Notes: a model not told the origin generated them from the sequence alone. Positions 45,853 to 55,444 are shown, counted from the stretch's first letter. The stretch is 64,000 nucleotides of DNA from SZAS-103 sp038226665 (GCA_038226665.1 JBBRQI010000009.1:1-64000); one strand, 5' to 3'. Made by a program: numbers and translations.

Positions 45853-46596
45853 TCAGGTATCCACAACCCCGCAGCACTTCTTGAACTTGCGCCCGCTGCC
45901 GCATAGGCAGGGATCGTTGCGTCCCGGCGCTGCTTCCTTGCGGATCGGCGTTCGAGGCGTGAATTGTTGGAGGCGATGCATGTTGAGCTCATGCAGCATG
46001 TGCGGGATGCCGGCGATCACGTCCAGTCGTTCGTCTGAGGAAAGCGGCTCGGTGGGCGCGTCGCCTTCGGGCGTCGGCCATACGCCTTCCGCGATCGCTT
46101 CGATGCCGATCAGCGACTCGTCGATCCACGGTTGCTTCGCGCAGCTTTCTTCCCACGCATCGGAACGCAACTCGACGCCGTCGAGGAATCCGCACGCCCA
46201 TTCGATTCCGTAATCGTCCGCTGCATCCGGCTCGGCATCGTCGCGACCGATATCGTCGCGCTCTGGCAACGCGATCAACGGCATATCGCGATCGCGCATG
46301 CGCTTGGGTTCGATCGCGACGCGGCGCGCGATGTCGTTCCATAGCCCCATCAACAGACGGTGCACGCGCTCGGATTCCTCGGACGATTCCCAGCGCGGCG
46401 GGCGTCCACCCCAGACATGCGGCATCCACTCATCGGCCGGCACCAACTCCGTTCCGACTACCAGCGCCGAAAGGTATCCGTCGAGCATTTCGAGCGACAT
46501 GCCCTTGAACGGCACCGCGCGCAGTTCGAGCAACGCATCGAGTTCGTCGAGATCGGCGTCCGGAATTGCAGTTCGATCGGGTGGGCGCAGCTCCAT
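45853..46596 (-). CDS. UPF0149/YecA family protein with SEC-C motif
   Basis: 247 residues. The N-terminal 200 residues are the UPF0149/YecA helical domain (MSLEMLDGYLSALVVG, EWACGFLDGVEL). The C-terminus is a zinc-binding SEC-C motif, NDPCLCGSGRKFKKCCG. The same motif occurs at the C-terminus of SecA; YecA-type proteins bind ribosomes in some species. The start at 46596 is just after the gshA stop, so it could be cotranscribed with gshA. Confidence 0.88.
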   Translation of the reverse strand: MELRPPDRTAIPDADLDELDALLELRAVPFKGMSLEMLDGYLSALVVGTELVPADEWMPHVWGGRPPRWESSEESERVHRLLMGLWNDIARRVAIEPKRMRDRDMPLIALPERDDIGRDDAEPDAADDYGIEWACGFLDGVELRSDAWEESCAKQPWIDESLIGIEAIAEGVWPTPEGDAPTEPLSSDERLDVIAGIPHMLHELNMHRLQQFTPRTPIRKEAAPGRNDPCLCGSGRKFKKCCGVVDT

Positions 46597-46597
46597 G

Positions 46598-47962
46598 TCA
46601 GTAGGCGAACTCGCGAAACACCGGATCGACGGAACCGTTCCACGCGCCGTGAAACAGCTCAAGCTTGCGATCGGCTGGCGTTTGTCCGGCCGCGACGAAT
46701 TCCAGCAACGGCTCCAGATAGATGGTTTCGTCGGCGCCGTTGCGGTTCTTGCGCGCACGGCGCAGCAGGCCGTGACCTGCGATCTTCAACGCTTCGCGCG
46801 CGAGGTCGAGCAGGGTGCCGTCGCGGAACGGCAGCGCAAAACCGTGGCGCGGCACGCCATCGCGCAAGGCGTGGCGCTCGGCCATGGTGAAATCCTTGAC
46901 CAAGTCCCACGCAGCATCGAGTGCGGTGTCGTCGTACAGCAAGCCGACCCAGAACGCAGGCAACGCGCACAGGCGATTCCACGGTCCACCGTCGGCGCCG
47001 CGCATCTCCAGGTATTTCTTCAGGCGCACTTCCGGAAATGCGGTGGTCATGTGGTCGGCCCAGTCGGCCATGCGTGGTTTTTCGCCGGGCAATGCGGGCA
47101 ATTTCCCGGCGAGGAAGTCGCGGAAGCTCTGGCCCGACGCGTCAATGTATTCGCCGTCGCGATAGACGAAATACATCGGCACGTCGAGCAGGTAGTCGGT
47201 GTAGAGCTCGTAGCCGAAGCCGTCGGCAAACACGAAGTCGAGCATGCCGGTGCGATCCGGATCGGTATCGGTCCAGATGTGCGAGCGATAACTCTTGAAA
47301 CCGTTCGGCTTGCCTTCGGTGAACGGCGAGTCGGCAAACAAAGCCGTCGCGATCGGCTGCAGCGCGAGGGACACGCGGAACTTCTTGATCATGTCGATTT
47401 CGTCGGCGACATCGAGGTTCACCTGCACGGTGCAGGTGCGCGTCATCATGTCGAGGCCGAGCGAGCCGACTTTCGGCATGTACGATTTCATGATCTGGTA
47501 GCGGCCCTTCGGCATCCACGGCATGTCTTCACGCTTCCACTTCGGCTGGAAGCCCATGCCGAGAAAGCCGACTTCTAGTTCGCTCGCAACCGCCTGCACT
47601 TCGTCGAGATGATTGCTGGTTTCGCAACACGTTTCGTGGATGGTTTCGAGTTGCGCGCCGGAGAGTTCGAGTTGTCCGGCTGGTTCAAGCGTCACCGACG
47701 CGCCGTCCTTGAGCAGCGCGATCAGGTTGCCGTGTTCTTCCACCGGCTGCCAGCCGAAACGCGTGAGGCCTTGCAGCGTCGCGCGGATGCCGCGATCGCC
47801 ATCCCAAGGCAACGGCCGCAAATCATCGAGGCGGAAACCGAACTTCTCGTGTTCTGTGCCGATCCGCCATTGCTGTTTTTTTCTTCCGCCCGATGCAAGG
47901 TAATCCACCAGCGCATGGCGGTTTTCGATCGGCGCATCTTTGACGTTGCTCGGACCCGACAT
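46598..47962 (-). CDS. gshA: glutamate-cysteine ligase, plant/proteobacterial type
   Basis: 454 residues of the GCS2/plant-type ligase. Landmarks are WRIGTEHEKFGFRLDD near the N-terminus, LEPAGQLELSGAQLETIHET, MPKGRYQIMKSYMPKVGSLG, TCTVQVNLDVADE, and the C-terminal ETIYLEPLLEF. It forms gamma-glutamylcysteine, the first step of glutathione synthesis, in the cytosol. Xanthomonadales use this type, unlike the enteric GshA. The divergent gap of 147 bases to the peptide-binding protein gene holds both promoters. Confidence 0.93.
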   Translation of the reverse strand: MSGPSNVKDAPIENRHALVDYLASGGRKKQQWRIGTEHEKFGFRLDDLRPLPWDGDRGIRATLQGLTRFGWQPVEEHGNLIALLKDGASVTLEPAGQLELSGAQLETIHETCCETSNHLDEVQAVASELEVGFLGMGFQPKWKREDMPWMPKGRYQIMKSYMPKVGSLGLDMMTRTCTVQVNLDVADEIDMIKKFRVSLALQPIATALFADSPFTEGKPNGFKSYRSHIWTDTDPDRTGMLDFVFADGFGYELYTDYLLDVPMYFVYRDGEYIDASGQSFRDFLAGKLPALPGEKPRMADWADHMTTAFPEVRLKKYLEMRGADGGPWNRLCALPAFWVGLLYDDTALDAAWDLVKDFTMAERHALRDGVPRHGFALPFRDGTLLDLAREALKIAGHGLLRRARKNRNGADETIYLEPLLEFVAAGQTPADRKLELFHGAWNGSVDPVFREFAY

Positions 47963-48109
47963 TCAATTCTCCAGAATCCTATTGCCGCGATCAGCCTGCG
48001 AGGTGGCCTGCCTGCCTTACAATCGCGTAAGCCGCAGTGTACTGCCAGCTTCGTTGCATTCCATGTGAAACCATTCCGTGTGAAACACTTCGTCCCAACA
48101 CCAGCACGA

Positions 48110-49699
48110 ATGCACCGCACATGGCTGTCGGGCATCCTGCTGCTCGTGTCCACGAATGTATGGGCGCACGACGCGGTACTCAATCGCGGCAACGGACCGG
48201 AGCCCTCGACGCTCGACGCGCACCGTTGCCAGGAAGTCGCCTGTGGCAATGTGTTGCGCGATCTTTACGAAGGACTGGTCGCGGAAGGTCCGGATGGCGC
48301 AGCGGTTCCGGGCACGGCCGAACGCTGGGAAACATCCACCGACGGACTAACCTGGACTTTCCATCTGCGCGCGCACCTGCATTGGTCGAATGGCGAAGCG
48401 CTCGATGCTGTGCAGATTGCGGAGAGTTTTCGCCGCGCGTTCGCATCGACGACTGCTGCGCCGTTCGCCGAGCAGTTTGACGCGTTGCGCGGCGCACAGG
48501 CCGTCGAGCAAGGCAAGTCGTCGCTGACGGCTTTAGGTGTCGAAGCGACCGACCCGCGCACCGTGGTGTTCCATCTCACGCGTCCGGTGCCATTGCCGCA
48601 TTTGCTGCTGTTGCCGATTGCGTATCCGGTCTATTTGCCGGCCGTGCAGAAATTTGGCGCGCAGCACACACGCCCCGGCAACATGGTTTCCAATGGCGCA
48701 TACCGCCTGCGCGCGTGGTTGCCACAGGCGGCGATCATGCTCGAACGAAACCGGTATTTCCGCACGCCCGCATCGATTGCGATGGTGCGGTACCACGTCA
48801 CCGAAGATGCGGGCAGCGAACTCAAGCGCTACGAAGCCGGCGATCTCGACCTCACCGAAACCCTGCCGCCGCAGCCGCTCGTGCAACTGCGCGCGCGTTT
48901 CGGGAACGAATTGCGGATCGCGCCTTATCTTGGCGCGTTCTGGTTCGGCTTCAACGTGACCAAGCCGCCATTTAGTGATCGCGACAGGAAACATTCCGCG
49001 CTCGCGCTGCGTCAGGCGTTGTCGTTCGCGGTGGATCGCGACAAGCTCACGCGCTATCTCACCGGGTTCGGCGAAACCAACGCGTTCGGCATCGTGCCGC
49101 CGCAGGTTTCCGGGTACACGCCACCTCCGATTGAAGTCGCGCATTGGACGCAGGCGCAGCGCGAACGCGAAGCGCTGCGATTGTTCCGCATCGCCGGTTA
49201 CACACGCGACGATCCACCGACGATCGAACTGCGCTTCAACACATCGGTTCTTCATCGCCGGCTCGCGCTCGCGGTCGCGGCGATGTGGCGCGAGACGCTC
49301 GGCGTGCGCGTCACTTTGCGCAACGAGGAATGGAAGGTTTTCGTGCAGAACCGACGCTTGCGTGTGATCACGCAGGTGTTTCGCGGTGGGTGGATCGCGG
49401 ATGTCGACGACGCGCGCAATTTCCTCGCCGCATTCGCGAGCGATGGTGCGCTGGACTGGACTGGCTGGCGCGATCCGAAGTTCGATGCATTGATCGCGCA
49501 AGCCGATGCCGAGCCGAACGAAATCCATCGCAACGCGCTGCTCGCGCAAGCGGAAGCACGATTGCTTGCGGCGCAACCAGTGCTGCCCTTGTATTTCTAT
49601 ACGTCGAAGCATCTGGTGAAGCCGTGGATTGTCGGTTACACGGCGAATGCGCTGGATCATCATGCGAGTCGCTTCCTGTCCTGGAAGGATTTGCGGTGA
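48110..49699 (+). CDS. peptide ABC transporter substrate-binding protein (OppA-like)
   Basis: 529 residues of the SBP family 5 fold. A signal peptide (MHRTWLSGILLLVSTNVWAH) is followed by LNRGNGPEPSTLDAHRCQEV and LYEGLVAEGPDGAAVPGTAE, the family-5 N-terminal signature. It has no lipobox Cys, so it would be a free periplasmic protein. The C-terminal region WIADVDDARNFLAAF is typical of MppA/OppA-type proteins. It is followed at 25 bases by one permease gene, but no second permease or ATPase genes follow. Confidence 0.9.
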   Translation: MHRTWLSGILLLVSTNVWAHDAVLNRGNGPEPSTLDAHRCQEVACGNVLRDLYEGLVAEGPDGAAVPGTAERWETSTDGLTWTFHLRAHLHWSNGEALDAVQIAESFRRAFASTTAAPFAEQFDALRGAQAVEQGKSSLTALGVEATDPRTVVFHLTRPVPLPHLLLLPIAYPVYLPAVQKFGAQHTRPGNMVSNGAYRLRAWLPQAAIMLERNRYFRTPASIAMVRYHVTEDAGSELKRYEAGDLDLTETLPPQPLVQLRARFGNELRIAPYLGAFWFGFNVTKPPFSDRDRKHSALALRQALSFAVDRDKLTRYLTGFGETNAFGIVPPQVSGYTPPPIEVAHWTQAQREREALRLFRIAGYTRDDPPTIELRFNTSVLHRRLALAVAAMWRETLGVRVTLRNEEWKVFVQNRRLRVITQVFRGGWIADVDDARNFLAAFASDGALDWTGWRDPKFDALIAQADAEPNEIHRNALLAQAEARLLAAQPVLPLYFYTSKHLVKPWIVGYTANALDHHASRFLSWKDLR

Positions 49700-49724
49700 G
49701 CCAGCGTATGATGAGTGCTGGCGC

Positions 49725-50663
49725 ATGAAGCGTTTCGCACGCGCGCTATTCGAAGCACTACTGACGCTATGGCTTCTCGCGACGCTGTGCTTCGCGTTGC
49801 TGCACGCCGCTCCGGGCGGGCCGTTCGACACCGAGAAAGCCGCGCCGCCGGAAGTGCAGGCCGCGCTTGCCGCGCAGTATCGGCTCGATCGCCCGTTGCC
49901 CGCTCAATACATCGCGTGGCTCGGCGATGTCGTGCGCGGCGATCTCGGGCCGTCCTTCCAGTATCCGGATTACCGCGTCAGCGAACTCATCGCGCTCGGC
50001 CTGCCGGTGTCGGCATTGTGCGGCGGCATCGCGTTGATTCTTGCGATTGGTGTCGGCGTACCGCTCGGACTGGTTGCCGCGCTGCATCGCGGTCGCGCAA
50101 TCGACCGCGTGCTGATGGGCTTTTCCGGACTCGGACTTGCGATGCCGAAGTTCGTGGTCGCGCCGTTGCTGGTGTTGTTGTTCGCGGTGACACTGCACTG
50201 GTTGCCCGGCGGCGGTTGGGATCCATCGACACCGCTGACCTTGCTGCGCAGCGCATTGCTGCCCGCGCTCGCGCTCGCGTTGCCGAACCTCGCCTACTGC
50301 GCGCGCATCAGCCGCGCGGCATTCCTCGATGTGTTGTCCAGCGACTATTTGCGCGCCGCGCGTGCACGCGGATTTTCGTCGTCGCGCATCTTGTTGGTGC
50401 ATGCGCTACCTTCCGCACTGCTGCCGGTGATCGCATGGCTCGGTCCGGCGCTGATCAACATCGTCAGCGGTTCGGCGGTGGTGGAACAGGTGTTCGGCAT
50501 TCCGGGGATGGGCCGCTACTTCGTGCAGGGCGCGTTGAATCGCGATTACACGCTGGTGCTGGGCGTGGTGCTGGTGGTTGGCACGTTGATCGTGTTGATC
50601 AATGCGATGACGGATGGGGTGCGGGCGTGGATTGATCCGAGGTTGCGGGATGGGGATTCGTAA
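49725..50663 (+). CDS. OppB-type ABC permease
   Basis: 312 residues with about six hydrophobic segments (MKRFARALFEALLTLWLLAT, the LILAIGVGVPLGLVAAL region, and LVLGVVLVVGTLIVLINA). The EAA-loop is in DYLRAARARGFSSSRILLVH, and the C-terminal HALPSALLPVIAWLGPAL continues it. The full-length OppB/DppB fold is present. A partner permease (OppC) and ATPases are missing next to it, so it must use subunits from elsewhere or be a remnant system. It lies 25 bases after the substrate-binding protein. Confidence 0.9.
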   Translation: MKRFARALFEALLTLWLLATLCFALLHAAPGGPFDTEKAAPPEVQAALAAQYRLDRPLPAQYIAWLGDVVRGDLGPSFQYPDYRVSELIALGLPVSALCGGIALILAIGVGVPLGLVAALHRGRAIDRVLMGFSGLGLAMPKFVVAPLLVLLFAVTLHWLPGGGWDPSTPLTLLRSALLPALALALPNLAYCARISRAAFLDVLSSDYLRAARARGFSSSRILLVHALPSALLPVIAWLGPALINIVSGSAVVEQVFGIPGMGRYFVQGALNRDYTLVLGVVLVVGTLIVLINAMTDGVRAWIDPRLRDGDS

Positions 50664-50751
50664 TCGTCAGGCAAGATAGAAGGGTTGCACGGCCAAACCG
50701 GGGCGTTGTTACACTCTCCGAGACGTTGCTTGCGGTTCAAGGGGGACCCCC

Positions 50752-52071
50752 ATGAAACACATCCAGCTGTGTGCGTTGGTTCCTGCGCTTCTTCTTGCAG
50801 CCATTGCTCCTGAGGAAACAAGCGCCGCAGCCGGCGTCGGTGCGGAGCAAGTCAACGCCATTTACCCGGATATCGAAGCGCTCTACATCGAGCTACATCG
50901 CAATCCGGAACTAGCATTTCACGAACGCCGCACGGCGGCGACGCTCGCGGCGCGCGTCAAGGAATTGGGGTATGAGGTCACGACCGGCGTCGGCGGCACC
51001 GGTGTCGTCGCGATCCTGAAAAATGGCCCCGGCCCGGTGGTGATGTTGCGCACTGAACTGGATGCGCTGCCGATCGAAGAGAAAACCGGTCTTCCGTTCG
51101 CGAGCACGGTGAAGACAAAGAACGAGGCCGGCGAACTTATTCCCGTCTCGCATATGTGCGGACACGACCTGCACATGTCTGCGTGGGTCGGCACGGCCGA
51201 ACTCATGGCGAAGAACCGCGAGGGCTGGCATGGCACGTTGATGCTGGTCGGGCAGCCGGCGGAGGAAATAGTTTCCGGCGCGGCCGCGATGATCCGCGAC
51301 GGCCTGTTCACGCGGTTTCCGAAACCCGATTACGCGTTTGGGGTTCACGATGAAAGTTCGCTGCCGGCTGGTGTGCTCGGATTCCATACGGGCTACTTCC
51401 GCGCCGCAGTGAGTAATCTCGATATCACCGTGTACGGCAAGGGCGGGCACGGTGCGTATCCGCAGAAAACCGTCGACCCGGTTGTACTTGCCGCGCGCAT
51501 CGTGCTCGGTTTACAAACGATCGTGTCGCGCGAGAACAATCCTATTGATCCCGCCGTGATCACGGTCGGCAGCATCCACGGCGGAACCGTGTGGAACATC
51601 ATTCCGGATCAGGTGAAGCTGCAACTGACCGTGCGATCGTTTGATCCGGAAGCGCACAAGCGCCTGTTGAGCGCGATTGCGCGCGAAACGAAAGGCGAGG
51701 CGCTGGCAGCCAACGCACCGAGAGAGCCTCTCATCGAGACGAAATCCAGTACCGACGCTGTGTTCAACGATCTCGAGTTGACTCTGCGCACAGTCGCCGC
51801 GGCGCGCGTGGCACTGGGCGCGGAGAGAGTTGTGGAGATGCCCGCGCAGATGGGCTCGGAAGACTTCTCGCAATTCGGTCTCGCCGGCGTGCGCTCAGTG
51901 CTGCTGCACGTCGGCGCAGTCGATCCGGCGAAATTGGAAGAGGCGCGCAAAACCGGAGTATCGGTTCCTGGAGTTCACACGTCGCTATGGGCACCTGCGC
52001 GCGAGCCGACGATCAAGGCCGCGATCACTGTGGAGACGGCGATATTGATGGACTTGATGAAGGCAGGGTAG
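50752..52071 (+). CDS. secreted M20D amidohydrolase
   Basis: 439 residues with a signal peptide (MKHIQLCALVPALLLAAIAP) and the M20D amidohydrolase fold. Metal-binding residues are in SHMCGHDLHMSAWVG and VGQPAEEIVSGAAAM. The dimerisation domain begins around YGKGGHGAYPQKTVDP. The family hydrolyses N-acyl amino acids, hippurate or aminobenzoylglutamate-type amides. The substrate here is unknown. It stands 88 bases after the permease gene, so it could be linked to peptide uptake. Confidence 0.92.
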   Translation: MKHIQLCALVPALLLAAIAPEETSAAAGVGAEQVNAIYPDIEALYIELHRNPELAFHERRTAATLAARVKELGYEVTTGVGGTGVVAILKNGPGPVVMLRTELDALPIEEKTGLPFASTVKTKNEAGELIPVSHMCGHDLHMSAWVGTAELMAKNREGWHGTLMLVGQPAEEIVSGAAAMIRDGLFTRFPKPDYAFGVHDESSLPAGVLGFHTGYFRAAVSNLDITVYGKGGHGAYPQKTVDPVVLAARIVLGLQTIVSRENNPIDPAVITVGSIHGGTVWNIIPDQVKLQLTVRSFDPEAHKRLLSAIARETKGEALAANAPREPLIETKSSTDAVFNDLELTLRTVAAARVALGAERVVEMPAQMGSEDFSQFGLAGVRSVLLHVGAVDPAKLEEARKTGVSVPGVHTSLWAPAREPTIKAAITVETAILMDLMKAG

Positions 52072-52138
52072 GCCGGCACGCAGCGTGTGAAATGTTTTGC
52101 TCTAACGTCCCTCATCCGCTTTCGGGATTGTTCAAAGG

Positions 52139-52735
52139 CTAAACCCCAAGCCACCCCGCCACCACCGCCCGCGCCTCGTCCACTCCCTGCTTGGTCTCCG
52201 ACGAAAACACCTGCGCCGTCGCGCGATCCGGCAATGCCTTGCGCACGGCGAGCAGCGTCTGCGCCTGCGGGCCGCGGCCGATCTTGTCGCATTTGGTCAG
52301 CAGGCAATGCGCGGGCAGGCCGCGGTCGGCGGCGAAACGCAGCATGTCGAGGTCGAATTCGCGCAGCGGGTGGCGGATGTCCATCACCACGACGATGCCG
52401 CACAGCGCGATGCGGGTGCGGAAATAATCGTTGAGGAAACCCTGCCAGTGCGCGCGCAAATCCTTCGATACTTTCGCGTAGCCGTAGCCTGGGAGGTCGA
52501 CGAAGTACTTGCCCTTCACTACCTCGAAGAACACCAGTTGCTGGGTGCGGCCGGGCGTCTTGGAGGTGCGCGCGAGCGCGCTATGGTTGCAGATGGTGTT
52601 CAGCGCGCTCGACTTGCCGGCGTTGGAACGGCCGGCGAACACAACCTCGCGGCCGTCGTCGGCAGGCAGTTGCTGCGGCGTATGCGCGGCGGCCAAGTAG
52701 GCGGTGCGCGCGAGTACGTTGGAGGATTTGGTCAT
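52139..52735 (-). CDS. engB: ribosome biogenesis GTPase EngB/YsxC
   Basis: 198 residues of the EngB family with G1 FAGRSNAGKSSALNTICN, G3 DLPGYGYAKVSKDL, G4 LTKCDKIGRGP. It acts in late 50S subunit assembly. It is essential in many bacteria. It is divergent from the cytochrome c4 gene; the 137-base gap holds a sigma-70-like promoter for the latter. Length and motifs are complete. Confidence 0.94.
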   Translation of the reverse strand: MTKSSNVLARTAYLAAAHTPQQLPADDGREVVFAGRSNAGKSSALNTICNHSALARTSKTPGRTQQLVFFEVVKGKYFVDLPGYGYAKVSKDLRAHWQGFLNDYFRTRIALCGIVVVMDIRHPLREFDLDMLRFAADRGLPAHCLLTKCDKIGRGPQAQTLLAVRKALPDRATAQVFSSETKQGVDEARAVVAGWLGV

Positions 52736-52785
52736 GCGGCATCATGGCTTGCATGGGGTCGCAGGGCCAGCGCGGCCCTACTTCG

Positions 52786-52814
52786 TTGACCCTGCTTAGG
52801 CGCGCGGGGATAAT
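52786..52814 (+). promoter_or_regulatory. sigma-70-like promoter of the cytochrome c4 gene
   Basis: TTGACC (52786-52791) and GATAAT (52809-52814) are separated by a spacer of 17 bases, the preferred length. The start codon at 52873 would follow after about 50 bases of leader. Confidence 0.65.
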
Positions 52815-52872
52815 CGAACGGTTGCGCGCGCATGGGGAACATCATCGCGCGGCCCCACCGATCGGAGCTCAC

Positions 52873-53688
52873 ATGACTTTCAAGCGCATCCTGGCTGTGG
52901 CCGCCCTCCTCGCAACTGCGGTCGCGTTCGCGCAGCCCCAGCCTGCGCAAGCACCGGCCACCACGGTCACGCCATTGCCAGCCGCTGCGCCTGCGCCGAC
53001 GATGTCGCTGACCGACGCGCACGCACTGGCCAAGCCGGGCGACGCGAAAGCCGGACAGATCAAGGCCGCTGCCTGCGGCGCCTGCCATGGCCTCGACGGT
53101 AACTCGTCGGATGCGCAATATCCGAAACTCGCCGCGCAGCAGGAGCGCTACATCGCGCGCCAGCTCGCGATGTTCAAGACCGGCGAGCGCGAGAACCCGA
53201 TCATGATCGGCTTCGCGAGCGCGCTGGAACCGCAGGACATGCGCGACATCGGCGCTTATTTTGCTAACCAGAAAGTGCTGCCCGGCGTCTCCGACGACAC
53301 GGTCATCAAGGATGGCCCGAACCTGGGCAAGAAGTTCTATGCGGTTGGTGAGGCGATCTATCGCGGCGGCGATGCCGCACGCGGCGTGCCGGCCTGCATG
53401 GCTTGCCACGGTCCGACTGGCGCCGGCAATCCGGGTCCGGCGTATCCGACCCTCGGTGGCCAGCATGCGAAATACGTTTCCGCGCGGCTCACCGCATTCC
53501 GTGGCGGCCTGATCCTCGGCAAGGGCGATTACGCGAATGCCGTGATGGCCGGCGTCGCGAAGAACCTGACCGACGAGGAAATCCAGGCGTTGTCGACGTA
53601 TGTCGAAGGCCTGCATCCGGCGAAGGACGATGCCGCGAGCAAGACCGCAGCGACAGCGCCCGTCGCACAGCCAGCCCACCAGCATTGA
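52873..53688 (+). CDS. diheme cytochrome c4
   Basis: 271 residues with a signal peptide (MTFKRILAVAALLATAVAFA). Two CxxCH haem-binding motifs are present, CGACHGLDG and CMACHGPTG, each followed by its methionine-containing ligand region (PIMIGFASAL, NAVMAGVAKN). The double-domain order is that of cytochrome c4, which passes electrons to terminal oxidases in the periplasm. The ends (SKTAATAPVAQ...) are disordered. It precedes a DsbA gene by 108 bases, an arrangement also seen in other gammaproteobacteria. Confidence 0.93.
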   Translation: MTFKRILAVAALLATAVAFAQPQPAQAPATTVTPLPAAAPAPTMSLTDAHALAKPGDAKAGQIKAAACGACHGLDGNSSDAQYPKLAAQQERYIARQLAMFKTGERENPIMIGFASALEPQDMRDIGAYFANQKVLPGVSDDTVIKDGPNLGKKFYAVGEAIYRGGDAARGVPACMACHGPTGAGNPGPAYPTLGGQHAKYVSARLTAFRGGLILGKGDYANAVMAGVAKNLTDEEIQALSTYVEGLHPAKDDAASKTAATAPVAQPAHQH

Positions 53689-53796
53689 ACCAATCCGCAT
53701 GACCGACGGTCGGTTTGATGCGGCCGCGATCATTCCCGCAACACATCGGCGCAACATTGCCACATTGACCACAGCCTGATCTTCGAGGATCCATCC

Positions 53797-54642
53797 ATGT
53801 CCAAGCGCGCCGTCGTGCGATCCACCCTGTTGCTCTCCACGATGCTGCTGGCCACTGCGTGCACCGCCGCGCCGGATGCGACGACAGCGTCGGTAGCTGC
53901 TTCGCCCGCGGTCGCAACGGTTGCCGCCGCTGCGAGCACCGCCCAAGTGGCATCCGCCGAAGCCGCGTCCGCCGCAGTCGATGCGACGACGCCGGTGGCG
54001 TCAACCGCAGCAGCTTCGGTCGCAGACACGACTGCTGCGGCCGCGGTCGCCGCGCCGAAGGGCGTGCCGCCTGGCCCGGCGCCGGTGGAAGGCACCGACT
54101 ACACCTTGATCGACACCCCCGACCAGCCCAGCGGCGACAAGGTGCAGGTCACCGAGGTATTCGGCTACAGCTGCATCCACTGCTCGGATTTGCAGCCCGA
54201 CCTGAGCAAGTGGAAAAAAACCCTGCCGGCCGACGTGCAGTTCAACTACCTGCCGGCAGCGTTCGGCGGCATCTGGGATGCATTCGCGCGCGCGTTCTTT
54301 GCTGCGCAGGCGATGGGCGTGCAGGAAAAGAGCCACGACAGCATTTTCAAGGCCGTGTTCGTCGACAAGCGCGTGGTCGCCGCCGAAGACATTCCGAAAA
54401 TCTATGCCGATTACGGCGTGGATCCGAAAACCTTTGCATCGACGATGCAGAGTTTCGCGGTCAGCGCGAAGGTAGCCGCTGCGCACGAACAGGAAGTGCG
54501 CTGGGGCATCGACTCGACGCCAACCCTGGTCGTGGACGGCAAGTACCGCGTGCAGGAGCTGCGAGCTGGCGGCCCCGCCGCGATGTTCCACACGATCGAG
54601 TGGCTGATCGCCAAACAGCGCCCCCTGCACGCGAAGCACTGA
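53797..54642 (+). CDS. dsbA: thiol:disulfide interchange protein DsbA, lipoprotein form
   Basis: 281 residues. The lipobox LLATAC puts a lipid-anchored Cys near residue 22. A long Ala/Ser/Thr/Val-rich linker follows (residues 23-90). The DsbA domain begins around residue 100, with the CIHC active site in FGYSCIHCSDLQPDL and the cis-Pro loop STPTLVVDGKYRV. It introduces disulfides in exported proteins. CIHC is unusual; CPHC is the common DsbA site, and CIHC would lower the redox potential difference. It probably works with the neighbouring cytochrome c4 for quinone-coupled oxidation. Confidence 0.88.
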   Translation: MSKRAVVRSTLLLSTMLLATACTAAPDATTASVAASPAVATVAAAASTAQVASAEAASAAVDATTPVASTAAASVADTTAAAAVAAPKGVPPGPAPVEGTDYTLIDTPDQPSGDKVQVTEVFGYSCIHCSDLQPDLSKWKKTLPADVQFNYLPAAFGGIWDAFARAFFAAQAMGVQEKSHDSIFKAVFVDKRVVAAEDIPKIYADYGVDPKTFASTMQSFAVSAKVAAAHEQEVRWGIDSTPTLVVDGKYRVQELRAGGPAAMFHTIEWLIAKQRPLHAKH

Positions 54643-54688
54643 CATGACGTCTGCACGCGTCATCGTGCGGGCGCGATCCGCCTGACCG

Positions 54689-55444
54689 ATGACCGCGCGT
54701 CGCCTGCGACTGCTGAGCTGCAACATCCAGGCCGGGTCGAGCACCCAGCGCTATCGCGACTACGTGTCGCGCAGCTGGTCGCATGTGCTGCCGCACGGCA
54801 AGCGCGACAACCTCGCGGCGATCGCCGAACTGTGCAGCGACTTCGACATCGTCGGCTTGCAGGAAAGCGATGCCGGCAGCCTGCGCTCGGGGTTCACCAA
54901 CCAGACCCATCGCATCGCCGAACTCGCCGGATTCCCGTTCTGGAGCCATCAGTCGAATCGCCGGGTCGGCGGCATCACCCATAGCGCAAACGGCTTGCTC
55001 AGCCGCGAACGTCCGTCCGAAATCCTCGACTATGCGTTGCCCGGCCGGGTTGGCGGGCGCGGCGCGCTGCTTGCGCGCTTCGGCGAGTCCGACGATTGCT
55101 TCACCATCGCGATTGCGCATCTTTCGCTCGGCGCGCAATCGCGCGGCGCACAACTGGACTTCCTCGCCGACGTGCTCGCCGACGCGCGGCACGTCGTGCT
55201 GATGGGCGATTTCAACTGCGGGCACGATGCGCCGGAAATGCAGAAGCTTTATCGCCGCACGCGCCTGCAGCCGCCAACCGCATACCCCGCGACGTTCCCG
55301 AGCTGGAAACCGGTACGCGCGCTCGACCACATCCTGTGCAGCGAAGGCATCGTCGCCGATCCGCCGCGCGCAATGGTCGCCGGCCGCTCGGATCACCTCG
55401 CGATTGCACTGGAGCTGTCGCTGCCGACGAAGCAACTGGCCTGA
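54689..55444 (+). CDS. endonuclease/exonuclease/phosphatase family protein
   Basis: 251 residues of the EEP superfamily. Landmarks are LLSCNIQAGSS, IVGLQESDAGSLRSGF (metal-binding Glu), LMGDFNCGHDAPEMQ, LDHILCSEGIV and the final RSDHLAIALELSL with its catalytic His. The active set is complete. The substrate (phosphodiester in nucleic acid, lipid or inositol phosphate) cannot be told. No signal peptide is evident. It is 46 bases downstream of dsbA. Confidence 0.88.
   Translation: MTARRLRLLSCNIQAGSSTQRYRDYVSRSWSHVLPHGKRDNLAAIAELCSDFDIVGLQESDAGSLRSGFTNQTHRIAELAGFPFWSHQSNRRVGGITHSANGLLSRERPSEILDYALPGRVGGRGALLARFGESDDCFTIAIAHLSLGAQSRGAQLDFLADVLADARHVVLMGDFNCGHDAPEMQKLYRRTRLQPPTAYPATFPSWKPVRALDHILCSEGIVADPPRAMVAGRSDHLAIALELSLPTKQLA

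Noticed and set aside
45402..45992. Protein-like frame containing SLSHRERVGVRGE
   Set aside because: This string is the known spurious translation of the dispersed CTCACCCCAACCCTCTCCC repeat, not a gene.
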